Shown piece after piece: positions 1 to 8,554 of a stretch of 64,000 nt of DNA. The stretch's first letter is position 1. Every line of letters starts with the position of its first letter. Below the pieces are notes generated by a model, which worked only from the letters and a program-made list of their open reading frames with translations, made no database searches and was not told the DNA's origin. Source of the DNA: an uncultured Bacteroidales bacterium (GTDB lineage Bacteria; Bacteroidota; Bacteroidia; Bacteroidales; F082); contig ONKA01000017.1 of the NCBI GenBank assembly GCA_900318265.1, positions 43,151 to 107,150 on the forward strand, written 5' to 3'. The position numbers and the translations under genes are program-made.

Positions 1-256
1 CCAGCTTCAGCATCGACTGCACATTCTTCCCAAAGAACGGAGCCTCAATAGCCAACTCATCAGGATGGTATTCGTTGATGATTTCCAGCACGCGTTCGAA
101 GATCTTTTTCAACTTTAGTGCCTGATTTTCCAACTTCTTCAGGTTGATGACCCCCATAGTGATGAGTTCCATCTGCTTGCCCTGCTCACGGATGACGCCA
201 TAGCCCATCACCATCGTGCCGGGGTCGATGCCCAATATGATCTTTTCCGAGTCCAT
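1..256 (-). CDS. ruvC: RuvC Holliday junction endonuclease, N-terminal part
   Basis: Partial gene running off the left edge; 85 codons are visible from an ATG at 254-256. RuvC is the nuclease of the RuvABC complex and cuts Holliday junctions in recombinational repair. The translation starts MDSEKIILGIDPGTMVMGYG, with the first catalytic aspartate at D11 in the IDPGT motif, and contains AIEAPFFGKNVQSMLKL, whose glutamate (E71) is the second metal ligand. These are the standard RuvC signatures in the expected spacing. A minus-strand TATCTTTG (bases 268-275) lies about 11 bases upstream of the start and fits a Bacteroidetes -7 element, implying a very short leader. The C-terminal catalytic aspartates lie outside the window. 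Confidence 0.95.
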   Translation of the reverse strand, partial: MDSEKIILGIDPGTMVMGYGVIREQGKQMELITMGVINLKKLENQALKLKKIFERVLEIINEYHPDELAIEAPFFGKNVQSMLKL

Positions 257-343
257 TCTTGATTTTTTGCAAAGATAGGCAAAACTTAGTGAATGTGATC
301 CGGCAAAGCGGTTATTATTTTTTTTGAACAATCTGGATGTGCG

Positions 344-364
344 GTATATACCAAAGGTATATAC
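344..364. promoter_or_regulatory. 9-bp perfect palindrome, operator-like
   Basis: GTATATACC-AAA-GGTATATAC is a perfect inverted repeat with a 3-base centre. It lies between ruvC and the sigma factor gene, about 60-80 bases upstream of the -24/-12-like element. Its size and symmetry fit a dimer binding site. The rest of the interval 257-552 holds only the elements listed separately. Confidence 0.45.
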
Positions 365-425
365 ACACAGCTTTCAAAACACTTTTATTAAAAAAAATTC
401 TTGTCCACTGTGATTTTTGATTTTT

Positions 426-440
426 TTGGCCCGATTTTTG
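426..440 (+). promoter_or_regulatory. -24/-12 (sigma54-like) element 1
   Basis: TTGGC-CCGATTT-TTG has the TTGGC-N7-TTG layout of a sigma54 promoter (consensus TTGGCACG-N4-TTGCW), but the base after TTG is T instead of the usual -12 C. Two further copies with identical spacing precede the second sigma gene and the RpoN-like gene. Transcription would start near 452. Confidence 0.5.
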
Positions 441-470
441 TATTTATAAGGCACTCTGCAATTAAAGATT

Positions 471-497
471 ATGACCCTCGACCTATCGGTTCCTTAG
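471..497 (+). other. possible leader mini-ORF (8 codons)
   Basis: ATG ACC CTC GAC CTA TCG GTT CCT TAG encodes MTLDLSVP. The ATG sits in the same AAAGATT-ATG context as real starts in this window, for example 3167. The leader of the second sigma gene has the same context followed by ATG AAA TAG at 10632-10640. A role in translational control is only a suggestion. Confidence 0.3.
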
Positions 498-552
498 TGT
501 TGGCTTCGATAGTTATGCTCTGGTTTTGACCCTTGTTAAACGAGATAATAAT

Positions 553-1260
553 ATGATATTCAATAATTTAATTAACAAAAACAAGCCTATGAAAGACAAT
601 TCTACTCTTATCAATGGCACCTTGAGCTGCCGCAACCTCGAAACCATTACCCCCAATCAAAGCCAACTCATTCAAGCAAACTACGATTTGGTTGGTATTC
701 TTGCTCGGAAACTTATCAAGCGGTATCAAAAATGCTCGTGGGTGACGGTTGATGACCTTGTCAGTGCGGGTGATGAGGCCTTGGTCAATGCCACACAAAG
801 TTATGACCCCTCTCGTGGGGCTAATTTTCGAACCCATGCTTCGCATTGCATTTGGAATGATATGTTGGCTGAAATTAGAAGCTTGTTTCCTGTTAAAATG
901 TCTGACAAACAACGCGAATCGGTTTCTATTATCAGGTACGATGCATACGATTTTGATTGGGATAGCCCCAATCCCTCGTTTTTTGACAAGATTCAAGCAA
1001 AGGGTATGTATTGCAACTGGGATTGGGAACACGAATGTCAATTGGAGAAACTAAACAGGGCGGTGTCCAAACTCGAATCGAAAGACCAAACCTTAGTTTA
1101 CAGACGCTATGGCTACGAGGGCGAGCCCATGACGTATAAGCAGATTGCTACCTTGGAACAAGTTACTCCACAAGCTGTTTGCAAACAATTGAATGGGGTC
1201 CATAACAAGCTTCGCGAGCAGGTCTTGGACGAGCAGATCTCTTTCAAACTCTGTGCTTGA
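553..1260 (+). CDS. small sigma70-family sigma factor (sigma A of the local network)
   Basis: About 235 residues. Region 2 is clear: LVGILARKLIKRY, then VDDLVSAGDEALVNATQSYD and FRTHASHCIWNDML, which match core-binding and -10-recognition helices. A region 4 HTH follows near the C-terminus (MTYKQIATLEQVTPQAVCKQ). Region 1.1 and the long region 1.2 of housekeeping sigma factors are absent. The first in-frame ATG is 553; 589 (MKDNST) is an equally good start and would give 223 residues with an N-terminus like that of the second sigma factor. The gene is preceded by a palindrome, a -24/-12-like element and a mini-ORF. Inference: with the factor at 10722 it is a candidate reader of the GGTTGAAAA-N15-CTATA promoters, the first of which begins 20 bases after its stop. 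Confidence 0.85.
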   Translation: MIFNNLINKNKPMKDNSTLINGTLSCRNLETITPNQSQLIQANYDLVGILARKLIKRYQKCSWVTVDDLVSAGDEALVNATQSYDPSRGANFRTHASHCIWNDMLAEIRSLFPVKMSDKQRESVSIIRYDAYDFDWDSPNPSFFDKIQAKGMYCNWDWEHECQLEKLNRAVSKLESKDQTLVYRRYGYEGEPMTYKQIATLEQVTPQAVCKQLNGVHNKLREQVLDEQISFKLCA

Positions 1261-1280
1261 CAAATTTTTTTCAATGCGCT

Positions 1281-1309
1281 GGTTGATAAATCGCTTTTGG
1301 CGCTCTATA
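1281..1309 (+). promoter_or_regulatory. special promoter copy 1 (GGTTGATAA-N15-CTATA)
   Basis: GGTTGATAA at 1281-1289 and CTATA at 1305-1309 are separated by exactly 15 bases. It is one of six copies in the window, all with the same spacing, and this is the only one with T at position 7. Read as -35/-10 it is TTGATA-N17-TATAAG. It drives the AAA+ ATPase gene at 1390. Confidence 0.75.
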
Positions 1310-1315
1310 AGCAGA

Positions 1316-1349
1316 TAGACACGGGGCGCAAGTTTAGCGTCCCTGTCTA
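1316..1349 (+). other. 5' leader hairpin of the AAA+ ATPase mRNA
   Basis: TAGACA (1316-1321) pairs with TGTCTA (1344-1349), and GGGGCGC pairs with GCGTCCC inside it, leaving an AAGTTTA loop. It begins about where a transcript from the promoter at 1281-1309 would start, so the mRNA would carry a stable 5' stem. No T-tract follows, so it is not a terminator. Confidence 0.5.
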
Positions 1350-1389
1350 CACAATAAACAATATAAAGAACCTTTAAAACATCCGCCTT

Positions 1390-3144
1390 ATGAAAAGAAA
1401 GCAAGTCCCCACTTCGTTGGACGAAGACGTGTTCAACCCCATCCCCTACTACGCACAGGCCACACCGGTCAATAAGACGAAACTGAAAAGTATGAGTCTG
1501 CTCGACAAGCTCGAGCAACTCATACAACTGGCACGAGGCTGCCGTTTTGAAGACAAGTTCTTCAAGCTCCACAAATCACTGATTGAGTCGACGGCTGCCG
1601 ACCTTGAACTGACACCAGAAGAGACAGTAATGCTCTGCCCCTTCATTTCTGACTCTGAGAGTACCGTGAACACGCGAGAAATGACGGACTACTTCACTTG
1701 TTCTCCCATAACCATAATGCGTAAGACGGAAAACCTGAAGACACTGACGCACCGCCGCTACATCAGAAAACGCGGGTGCTTTCATGGCAGCGGACCTGCC
1801 TATCAGCTAAGTGAGAAGGCCAAGGCGGCCTTTTGCAACAACCAATCCTTACCTGTTGTCAACACAGCCAATCTGACAGCAGAAGAGTTTATGAAACGCT
1901 TTACTGCCTTGGTGCGTGAAGCAGGTCGTAACGGTCAAATTGACGAAGACGAGCTACTCTACGAGACCATAGAGTTGCTCAACAACAATCCTCAACTGGT
2001 TATCGCACGCAGTATTAACGGATTGAGAATAAATCAATTTGATAAGCTATACCTACTCTATTTTTGCAAACGACTCGTCGTGGACCAACAGATAAGGGTT
2101 CCCCTCGGTCAGCTGGAGTTCCTCTCCACTGACGATATTGATGACGAGTTCCCCATACTGATGAACAACGGAAATCACCCTTTCATCAAGGAAGGAATTC
2201 TAACGCTTACAGGACAAGATGACTTCTTATCAAATAACATCTTCCAACTCACAGACAAGGCCCGCAAGCTCTTCCTCAGCGAATATGACATTATAGCCAA
2301 TGACGAGGAGGAGGATGACGAACACATCAACATTCTCCACTGCAACGATATCAATCCCAAGTCGCTGTTCTACTGCGCAGAAGACCAGGGTCAAATTGAC
2401 ACCTTGCAGCACCTGCTCGAAGACGAGCAGCTGCAAGCCATACGCGAACGCTTGGAGAAGGCCAACCTCCGCAAAGGATTCAACTGCCTCTTCTATGGCG
2501 GTCCGGGCACGGGCAAGACAGAGACAGCCTTGCAACTGGCCCGTATGACGGGTCGCGACATTATGCAGGTCGACATTTCGTCGATACGAGATAAATGGTA
2601 CGGTGAGACGGAGAAGATAGTGAAAAGCATCTTCGAGAGCTATGCCGAGCGTGTGAAGAAATCGAAACACATCCCCATCCTGCTTATCAACGAAGCCGAT
2701 GCGGTCCTCTCGGTGCGAACGAGCGTGGGTGGCAACAACCCCACCCTCGAGAAGACGGAGAACGCGATTCAGAACATCCTTCTCCAAGCTATGGAAGACA
2801 TCGATGGCATTATGATTGCCACCACCAACCTGACCTGCAATCTTGACAGTGCCTTCGATAGACGTTTCCTCTATAAGGTGGAGTTCCACCAGCCCAGTGT
2901 TGAAGCCAAGACCCACATCTGGCAGAGCTTCATCCCGGGCCTTGCCGATGCCGATGCCAACGTGTTGGCCCGCTCCTACAACTTCAGCGGTGGCCAGATT
3001 GAGAACATCGCACGCAAGGTGATGGTTGACCACCTGCTCTTTGGTGGCACCCCTGACCTCAACCACATTGAGGAGCTCTGCTCGAAGGAGCAGATTGCCA
3101 GGAGCAACACGAATAGCCGTAAGCCGATAGGTTTCCGTAGTTAG
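1390..3144 (+). CDS. AAA+ ATPase with N-terminal winged-helix-like region
   Basis: 584 residues. The C-terminal half is a classic AAA+ module: Walker A GGPGTGKT (about 369-376), Walker B LLINEAD (about 434-440, Asn where most families have Asp before Glu), sensor ATTNL, arginine finger in DRRFLY, and a small C-terminal helical domain. The N-terminal 300 residues contain a segment resembling a winged helix (TREMTDYFTCSPITIMRKTE, about 97-116, then a KKG-type wing) and a second such segment before residue 300. The E in Walker B is kept, so hydrolysis is likely. It is transcribed from special promoter copy 1 with a structured leader, and the clan-CD-like gene follows 22 bases after its stop, so the two probably work together. 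Substrate unknown. Confidence 0.8.
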   Translation: MKRKQVPTSLDEDVFNPIPYYAQATPVNKTKLKSMSLLDKLEQLIQLARGCRFEDKFFKLHKSLIESTAADLELTPEETVMLCPFISDSESTVNTREMTDYFTCSPITIMRKTENLKTLTHRRYIRKRGCFHGSGPAYQLSEKAKAAFCNNQSLPVVNTANLTAEEFMKRFTALVREAGRNGQIDEDELLYETIELLNNNPQLVIARSINGLRINQFDKLYLLYFCKRLVVDQQIRVPLGQLEFLSTDDIDDEFPILMNNGNHPFIKEGILTLTGQDDFLSNNIFQLTDKARKLFLSEYDIIANDEEEDDEHINILHCNDINPKSLFYCAEDQGQIDTLQHLLEDEQLQAIRERLEKANLRKGFNCLFYGGPGTGKTETALQLARMTGRDIMQVDISSIRDKWYGETEKIVKSIFESYAERVKKSKHIPILLINEADAVLSVRTSVGGNNPTLEKTENAIQNILLQAMEDIDGIMIATTNLTCNLDSAFDRRFLYKVEFHQPSVEAKTHIWQSFIPGLADADANVLARSYNFSGGQIENIARKVMVDHLLFGGTPDLNHIEELCSKEQIARSNTNSRKPIGFRS

Positions 3145-3166
3145 TAACAATAAACATATAAAGATT

Positions 3167-3697
3167 ATGATAGTGATTCACGTTGACACGATGGAAGACA
3201 CCGCTAGGTTGAAGAAAACCTACGAGGGTCTTGAGAACGTAACCTTATTGTACAACCCCACCAAGGAGGAAGTCATCGCGCAACTAAAGCGCGACGACGA
3301 CCCTTTGGTGATGTGCCTCGGGCACGGGTCCAGTAGCGGTCTGTTCAACAGAGACTGGTTTGGCTATGTTGTTGATCACAGCATGGTCGATCTCTTGAGA
3401 GGCAGGCAGGTGATAGGCATCTGGTGCTTTGCCAGCAGCTTCGCTGAGCGCTATGGCTTGCAAGGCTATTTCACCTCCATGTTTGTCTCCAACATCAATG
3501 AGGCCGAAGGTTTCGGTTTCCCTGACAACACCAATGAGGACATCCTCAACGAGGTCAATCTTTTCTGTGAGACCATCAACACCTACCTGAAAGGAGGCCT
3601 CCCGATGGACGAATGGGTGCCGCGCCTGCAAGCCGGTTGCCACAAGGAAAAGGACTTCGTGAAGTATAACTATGAGGGAATGAGGTATTTTGCATGA
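3167..3697 (+). CDS. caspase/CHAT-like (clan CD) putative peptidase
   Basis: 176 residues, no signal peptide. Two hydrophobic strands each end in a candidate catalytic residue: DPLVMCLGHGSSSGL gives H53-G54, and RQVIGIWCFASSFAERYG gives C87 at a strand end. This strand-HG / strand-C order is the signature of clan CD proteases (caspases, gingipains, CHAT). The family assignment rests on this pattern only; the rest is not recognised. It is 22 bases downstream of the AAA+ ATPase gene and almost certainly co-transcribed with it. A regulated ATPase plus a caspase-like protease is a plausible stress or defence effector pair, which is inference. An inactive Rossmann-like protein is the main alternative. 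Confidence 0.55.
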   Translation: MIVIHVDTMEDTARLKKTYEGLENVTLLYNPTKEEVIAQLKRDDDPLVMCLGHGSSSGLFNRDWFGYVVDHSMVDLLRGRQVIGIWCFASSFAERYGLQGYFTSMFVSNINEAEGFGFPDNTNEDILNEVNLFCETINTYLKGGLPMDEWVPRLQAGCHKEKDFVKYNYEGMRYFA

Positions 3698-3726
3698 AAT
3701 CCACTTTTGGTTATTCTGACCTCCAT

Positions 3727-3755
3727 GGTTGAAAAACCATTATGTTTGTTCTATA
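3727..3755 (+). promoter_or_regulatory. special promoter copy 2
   Basis: GGTTGAAAA 3727-3735, 15 bases, CTATA 3751-3755, followed by AT. Read as -35/-10 it is TTGAAA-N17-TATAAT, a near-perfect E. coli-type promoter. The ATG at 3792 is 36 bases downstream. Confidence 0.8.
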
Positions 3756-3791
3756 ATTACTACGGATCATTCACAAAAAACAACAAAGACT

Positions 3792-4295
3792 ATGATTTAT
3801 CTTGAAGACCCCAACATGAACCCTGCCGAGCTCTTTGAACCGGATAACGAGCTCCCTCCCAAGTTCTCTTTATGGCTGCACGATGATAAAGCCCAATGCG
3901 AGAAAGTCGCCAAAGAGTATGCCAACTCCATGAGAAGACCCAAGTATTACCCACTGTATGAGATGACCTGTGCCAAAGTCGATGTAGAAGAGCGCAAACT
4001 TTTCGATCACCAGAAGGTGGAGGTGGAACTCAACGACGAGGAGTATGTCTACCTGCTTACCCGGGCTCTGCTCTATGGCACTACCTACCGCTTCAGCCAC
4101 CTGCGTCACGAAAACCCTGCCCTGGCACAAAAAGTCTTCACTCAAGCCATGGCTGGCTATCCCGACGACCTGAAGAGCGACGGCGCCCTCTATCAGATTG
4201 CCTTCAGCGAAATGCACGACAACGCCAAGGAAATCTTACAACTGAAGAACTATTTCTTCCCCGGTGATTTGAATAATTCCAGGATCTTCATATAA
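3792..4295 (+). CDS. unknown cytoplasmic protein
   Basis: 167 residues starting MIYLEDPNMNPAELFEPDNE. I chose the ATG at 3792 because the longer frame begins with a TTG inside the promoter copy at 3727. The protein is hydrophilic with no signal peptide or membrane segment. The middle (VEVELNDEEYVYLLTRALLY) and C-terminal half are predicted helical by composition. No family recognised. It has its own special promoter, so it belongs to the same regulon as the AAA+/clan-CD pair. The gene ends 64 bases before sbcD, which has an ordinary promoter. Confidence 0.7.
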   Translation: MIYLEDPNMNPAELFEPDNELPPKFSLWLHDDKAQCEKVAKEYANSMRRPKYYPLYEMTCAKVDVEERKLFDHQKVEVELNDEEYVYLLTRALLYGTTYRFSHLRHENPALAQKVFTQAMAGYPDDLKSDGALYQIAFSEMHDNAKEILQLKNYFFPGDLNNSRIFI

Positions 4296-4311
4296 TCCCG
4301 GAAATAAATAC

Positions 4312-4319
4312 TACCTTTG
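4312..4319 (+). promoter_or_regulatory. vegetative Bacteroidetes -7 element for sbcDC
   Basis: TACCTTTG fits TAnnTTTG and lies 41 bases before the sbcD ATG. This separates sbcDC from the neighbouring special-promoter genes. Confidence 0.6.
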
Positions 4320-4359
4320 CTATCAGAAAACAAAAACATCGAACGAAAAAGTAATAACC

Positions 4360-5529
4360 ATGAAAATATTACACACCAGCGACTGGCACTTAGGACATGT
4401 GCTATACGGCCATGACCGAACCGACGAACAACAAAAGATGCTTGACCAGATGGTCGAGATTGTAGAGGAACAAAAGCCTGACGTGTTTCTGCTATGTGGC
4501 GACGTTTTCCATACGTCACAACCATCGAATGCCATACAGACCACACTGTCAGAAGCACTCGTGAAAATACACAAGGCTAATCCTGAGATGGTCATCGTGA
4601 TGACCGCCGGCAACCACGACAGCGGCACGAAACACGAGATATTCAGAACACCTTGGCGAGCACTGAAAGTATATGCCATCGGACAACTGGAGAAGGAGAA
4701 AGTGGATGAGCATATCATCAAAGTGCCCGGAAAAGGCTTCATCATCGCCATCCCTTATATCAACGAGCGAAATCTCCCAGAAGGATTCTTCCAACAATTG
4801 CTCGACAAAGTGGCCGCCATGAATACAGAAGGATTGCCGGTGGTGATGACCGCCCATACCACGGTGAAAGGTTGCGATTTCTTGGGTCACGACCAAGGCA
4901 CAGAATATGTCGTGGGGGGCATCGACTCGATAGACTTGGAACAACTGGGCGAAGGCTATGACTATCTGGCCTTGGGCCACATTCATCACGGACAATTTAT
5001 CCGTAGCGGGAAACATAACGTAAGATACTCTGGCACCCCGCTGCCCATCAGCTTCGACGAGAACTTTAGCCATTCCGTAAGTATGGTTGAAATCGATAAG
5101 CATGGCGATACTCCAACCGTGACAGAGATTGAAATCAACAATCCTCATCCCTTGGTGACCTTGCCTTCCGAAGGGCTGGCATCATGGGAAACGGCCAAGG
5201 AGCTGTTGAAAAAGTTTCCTGACGACATCCCGGCGTATATCCGTTTGAACGTGGAGATTGACGACTTCCTACCCGTTGAAGCCCAAGCCGAAGCGGTAAG
5301 TCTAGTCGAAGGAAAACAATGCCATGTTTGTCACATCAATGCCAAAAGAAAAACCATCGACCAGACTGAGGCCAAGGTACTGACCGTACAGGAATTTCAG
5401 GCGGAAAAACCCATTGAAATCGCCAAACAGTATGCCAATTACGAAGGCATCAGCTTCGACGAAGAGATGACCGACATGTTTAACGAGATCGTGAATTTGG
5501 TGAACGACGATGCAAGAAACGAAAAATAA
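4360..5529 (+). CDS. sbcD: SbcD/Mre11-type nuclease subunit
   Basis: 389 residues, normal for SbcD. SbcCD is an ATP-dependent nuclease that opens hairpins and processes DNA ends. The metallophosphoesterase motifs appear in order: DWHLG (D8, H10), GDVFH (D48), GNHDS (N85, H86), AHTTV, and GHIHHGQ (about 206-212). It is the first gene of a two-gene operon with sbcC (15-base gap, AGGAGG at 5530-5535 before the sbcC start). Role in the cell: cleavage of palindrome-derived hairpins, which is notable in a genome so rich in palindromic repeats. Confidence 0.95.
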   Translation: MKILHTSDWHLGHVLYGHDRTDEQQKMLDQMVEIVEEQKPDVFLLCGDVFHTSQPSNAIQTTLSEALVKIHKANPEMVIVMTAGNHDSGTKHEIFRTPWRALKVYAIGQLEKEKVDEHIIKVPGKGFIIAIPYINERNLPEGFFQQLLDKVAAMNTEGLPVVMTAHTTVKGCDFLGHDQGTEYVVGGIDSIDLEQLGEGYDYLALGHIHHGQFIRSGKHNVRYSGTPLPISFDENFSHSVSMVEIDKHGDTPTVTEIEINNPHPLVTLPSEGLASWETAKELLKKFPDDIPAYIRLNVEIDDFLPVEAQAEAVSLVEGKQCHVCHINAKRKTIDQTEAKVLTVQEFQAEKPIEIAKQYANYEGISFDEEMTDMFNEIVNLVNDDARNEK

Positions 5530-5544
5530 AGGAGGACAATAACC

Positions 5545-8433
5545 ATGAAACTACAAAAGCTGACCATACATAACATTGCATCGATTGAAGATGCCACAAT
5601 TGATTTTGAAGCACAGCCGTTGGCCAACAGCGAAGTGTTCCTGATTACGGGTAAGACAGGCTCGGGCAAATCGACGATCTTGGACGCCATCTGCTTGGCA
5701 CTATTTGCCGACACCCCAAGATTGGACGGGACAAAGATGCAAGGCGATACAAAAGATGGTACTACTGACATCACAACCAAAGACCCGCGTCAGCTGATGC
5801 GAAGGAATACCGGAGAGGCTTTTGTGTCACTCACCTTCATGGGCAGTAATGGCATACACTACGAAGCCAAGTGGGGTGTTGCGCGTGCTTACAACAGACC
5901 AACAGGAAACCTTCAACCCAAGTCCTGGGAACTGACCAACCTCGATACAAATTATACTTATACCAGAGACAGAGATATCAGCGCTGAGATTCAAGCGGCC
6001 ATCGGCCTCGATTTCAGCCAGTTCTGCCGTACGACATTGTTGGCTCAAGGCGAGTTCACTCGTTTCCTGAACAGCAAGGACGACGAAAAAGCAGAAATTC
6101 TGGAGAAAATCACTGGTGTTGACATCTATTCGAAGATAGGCAAGAAGGTTTTTGAGGTGACTGGTAAAAAGCAAAAAGAATGGGAAACAGCCCAGCAAAA
6201 GATTGAGGGCATGAGCACCATGGACGAAGAAGCCATCGCTGCCAAAAAGGAGGAGATCGCCGGATACGACGCTCAATTGACCCAAGTCAAGAAAGCAGGC
6301 GAGGAGGACAAGGCCAAACTGCAATGGATCAAGACGGATGCCGACTTGGAAAAGGCTGTCGCCACTGCCACTCAAGAGCACCAACAGGCTCAATCCGTAG
6401 TGGAAGGCGACGACTTCAAGCACAAGGAAACATTGGTCCAACAATGGAATGCCACGATTGAAGCCCGCAACTGGCTGGCCGCAATGAGGGGTGCCGAGGA
6501 ATCTATTTCCAAAGGAAAAAAGAAGATCGAGGAATGCGAAAGCACCATGGCCAGCGAGAATAAGAACCTCACGGAAACCCTGCAACCCGCTTTGGAAAAG
6601 GCGCAGAAGGCCGAAAATGGCGCACAAACGGCCTTGGAGCAACAGGCAGCAACACTGAAGACCCAGGAAGCGACACTTGCCGAACTGCATCTGCCCGAAC
6701 TGAGGAAAAAACGCGACGAAGCCAAGGACCTGAAGCGAAACATTGTCACGACCTACGAGCGAATCGAGACCTATAAAAAGGAAAAGGACCGCAGAGAAAG
6801 CAAAACCAAGTTGCTCAAAGATACACTTGCCGACATCGAACAAAAACAGAAAGAGGCAGCAACCATGGATCCGCTCATCCATGACGCCAAGGTGAAGATG
6901 GACGACCGCAAGGCATTGCTCGACAAGCAAAGCGACACCATCGACAAGTTTGCCCAGACCCTGCGCCAGAAACTGCATGTGGGCGACATCTGCCCCGTCT
7001 GCCGACAGGAAATCAAAAGCGAGCTGCCGCATGAGGAAGAATTGGCACAACTCGTTGGAGAACTGAGAGCGGTTTACACCGAGGCCGAGTCGGCGCACCA
7101 AGAACTAGTGAACAAGAAAAACAAGCTGGAGGCTGAGATAAAGGCTGCCAAAACGTCGTACGACAAGGAAAAAGAGGCCTTCGACAAAGACAACACCCTC
7201 ATGATGGCCACCCAAAGAGTCATCGAGGCCTGCAAGATTTGCGGTTTTGAGACCATCGGCCAAGACACCACCGAGAAGCTGGCCACCTTAAAGGCCAACA
7301 CCGAGACACGCCTGCAGGAACTTGAAAACAAGATTGCCGAAGGCGAGAAAAAGGAAAACCTCATCAAGGCCCAAAGAGACGCCCTCGACAAGTCAAACAA
7401 AAACTTGGAGCAACTGAAGAAGGCTTCACAAAAAGCCGAACAAGCCATCAGCGACTGCAAAGGTAGAATTGCCATCGCCGAAGAAGTCAAGAAAAACACG
7501 GAACAGGTGCAGCTGAAACAAGCAACGGACACCTTTAATGCCAACGACCAGCAGTTGAAGACCTTCCTTGGCACTCATCCAGACCTTGACATAGAACGAC
7601 TGACCGCCTTGAATGCCCATTCTTCACAAAACATCAACGAGATTCAAGCCTCGCTTGAAGCCGGCAAAAACAGCGTGCTGAGCAAGAAAACCCTGAAAGA
7701 CGAGGCTGGACGAAAACTGGAAGAGCACAGACTAGTGAAGCCTGAGCTGAAGGAGGAAGACACGGCCGAATTGCTGGAGGTCCGTATCAAGGACAATGAA
7801 AAAACGATGTCTGAAATCTCGGAGAAGAAGGGCGCCATCAACCAGGAGCTGAAGGCCGATGAAGAGAACAAGAAACAGCTTGGCCACCTAAAGGAAGAAG
7901 CCGACAAGAAGCAAGCCGATTATCAGCGATGGTCGCGCATGAACCAACTCATTGGCGATGCAACGGGTAACAAGTTCCGTAAGATTGCCCAGAGTTATGT
8001 GTTGAACAGCCTCATCCATTCGGCCAACCACTACATGAGGACGCTGACCGACCGTTACACGCTGAAAGTAGTGCCAGGCACGTTCGTCATTTCGCTCGAA
8101 GATGCCTATCAGGGCTATGTAAGCCGGGCGGCAAGCACCATCTCTGGCGGAGAGAGTTTCCTCGTTTCCTTGTCGTTGGCTCTTGCGCTCAGTGATATTG
8201 GACAACAATTGGCGGTGGACACCCTTTTCATCGACGAGGGCTTTGGTACCCTCAGCGGTGAACCCTTGCAGAATGCCATCAACACGCTGCGTTCGCTCCA
8301 CACCAAGTCGGGTCGCCATGTGGGTATTATCAGCCACGTGGAAGAGCTGCAAGGAAAGATCCCCGTACAGATTCAGGTGATACAAGAAGGAAACCTCTCA
8401 AGCAGCGAAGTGAAAGTGGTAACCATTGATTGA
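5545..8433 (+). CDS. sbcC: SbcC/Rad50-type ATPase subunit
   Basis: 962 residues. Walker A GKTGSGKST at 36-44, a long Lys/Glu-rich coiled coil interrupted by a zinc hook CPVC (483-486), a second coil, the ABC signature SGGES (about 867-871) and Walker B LFIDEG (about 893-898). This is the full Rad50/SbcC layout. It pairs with SbcD: the ATPase heads hold the nuclease and the zinc hook joins two complexes. The length is at the shorter end for SbcC (often 1000-1050), because of the coil. No frame problem seen. Confidence 0.95.
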   Translation: MKLQKLTIHNIASIEDATIDFEAQPLANSEVFLITGKTGSGKSTILDAICLALFADTPRLDGTKMQGDTKDGTTDITTKDPRQLMRRNTGEAFVSLTFMGSNGIHYEAKWGVARAYNRPTGNLQPKSWELTNLDTNYTYTRDRDISAEIQAAIGLDFSQFCRTTLLAQGEFTRFLNSKDDEKAEILEKITGVDIYSKIGKKVFEVTGKKQKEWETAQQKIEGMSTMDEEAIAAKKEEIAGYDAQLTQVKKAGEEDKAKLQWIKTDADLEKAVATATQEHQQAQSVVEGDDFKHKETLVQQWNATIEARNWLAAMRGAEESISKGKKKIEECESTMASENKNLTETLQPALEKAQKAENGAQTALEQQAATLKTQEATLAELHLPELRKKRDEAKDLKRNIVTTYERIETYKKEKDRRESKTKLLKDTLADIEQKQKEAATMDPLIHDAKVKMDDRKALLDKQSDTIDKFAQTLRQKLHVGDICPVCRQEIKSELPHEEELAQLVGELRAVYTEAESAHQELVNKKNKLEAEIKAAKTSYDKEKEAFDKDNTLMMATQRVIEACKICGFETIGQDTTEKLATLKANTETRLQELENKIAEGEKKENLIKAQRDALDKSNKNLEQLKKASQKAEQAISDCKGRIAIAEEVKKNTEQVQLKQATDTFNANDQQLKTFLGTHPDLDIERLTALNAHSSQNINEIQASLEAGKNSVLSKKTLKDEAGRKLEEHRLVKPELKEEDTAELLEVRIKDNEKTMSEISEKKGAINQELKADEENKKQLGHLKEEADKKQADYQRWSRMNQLIGDATGNKFRKIAQSYVLNSLIHSANHYMRTLTDRYTLKVVPGTFVISLEDAYQGYVSRAASTISGGESFLVSLSLALALSDIGQQLAVDTLFIDEGFGTLSGEPLQNAINTLRSLHTKSGRHVGIISHVEELQGKIPVQIQVIQEGNLSSSEVKVVTID

Positions 8434-8458
8434 TGGGAGAAAAATATTTTCTCTCTTT

Positions 8459-8487
8459 GGTTGAAAAACCCATCGAATCGTTCTATA
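8459..8487 (+). promoter_or_regulatory. special promoter copy 3
   Basis: GGTTGAAAA 8459-8467, 15 bases, CTATA 8483-8487 (TTGAAA-N17-TATAGT). The 67-base leader to 8555 contains a small hairpin (GGGTG 8513-8517, CACCC 8522-8526) and an 18-codon ORF at 8494-8550 (MWQGATGVSS...), which could be a leader peptide. Confidence 0.8.
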
Positions 8488-8554
8488 GTAATTATGTGGC
8501 AGGGCGCCACAGGGGTGTCTTCACCCTCCATTATCAACAAAAAACAATAACACT

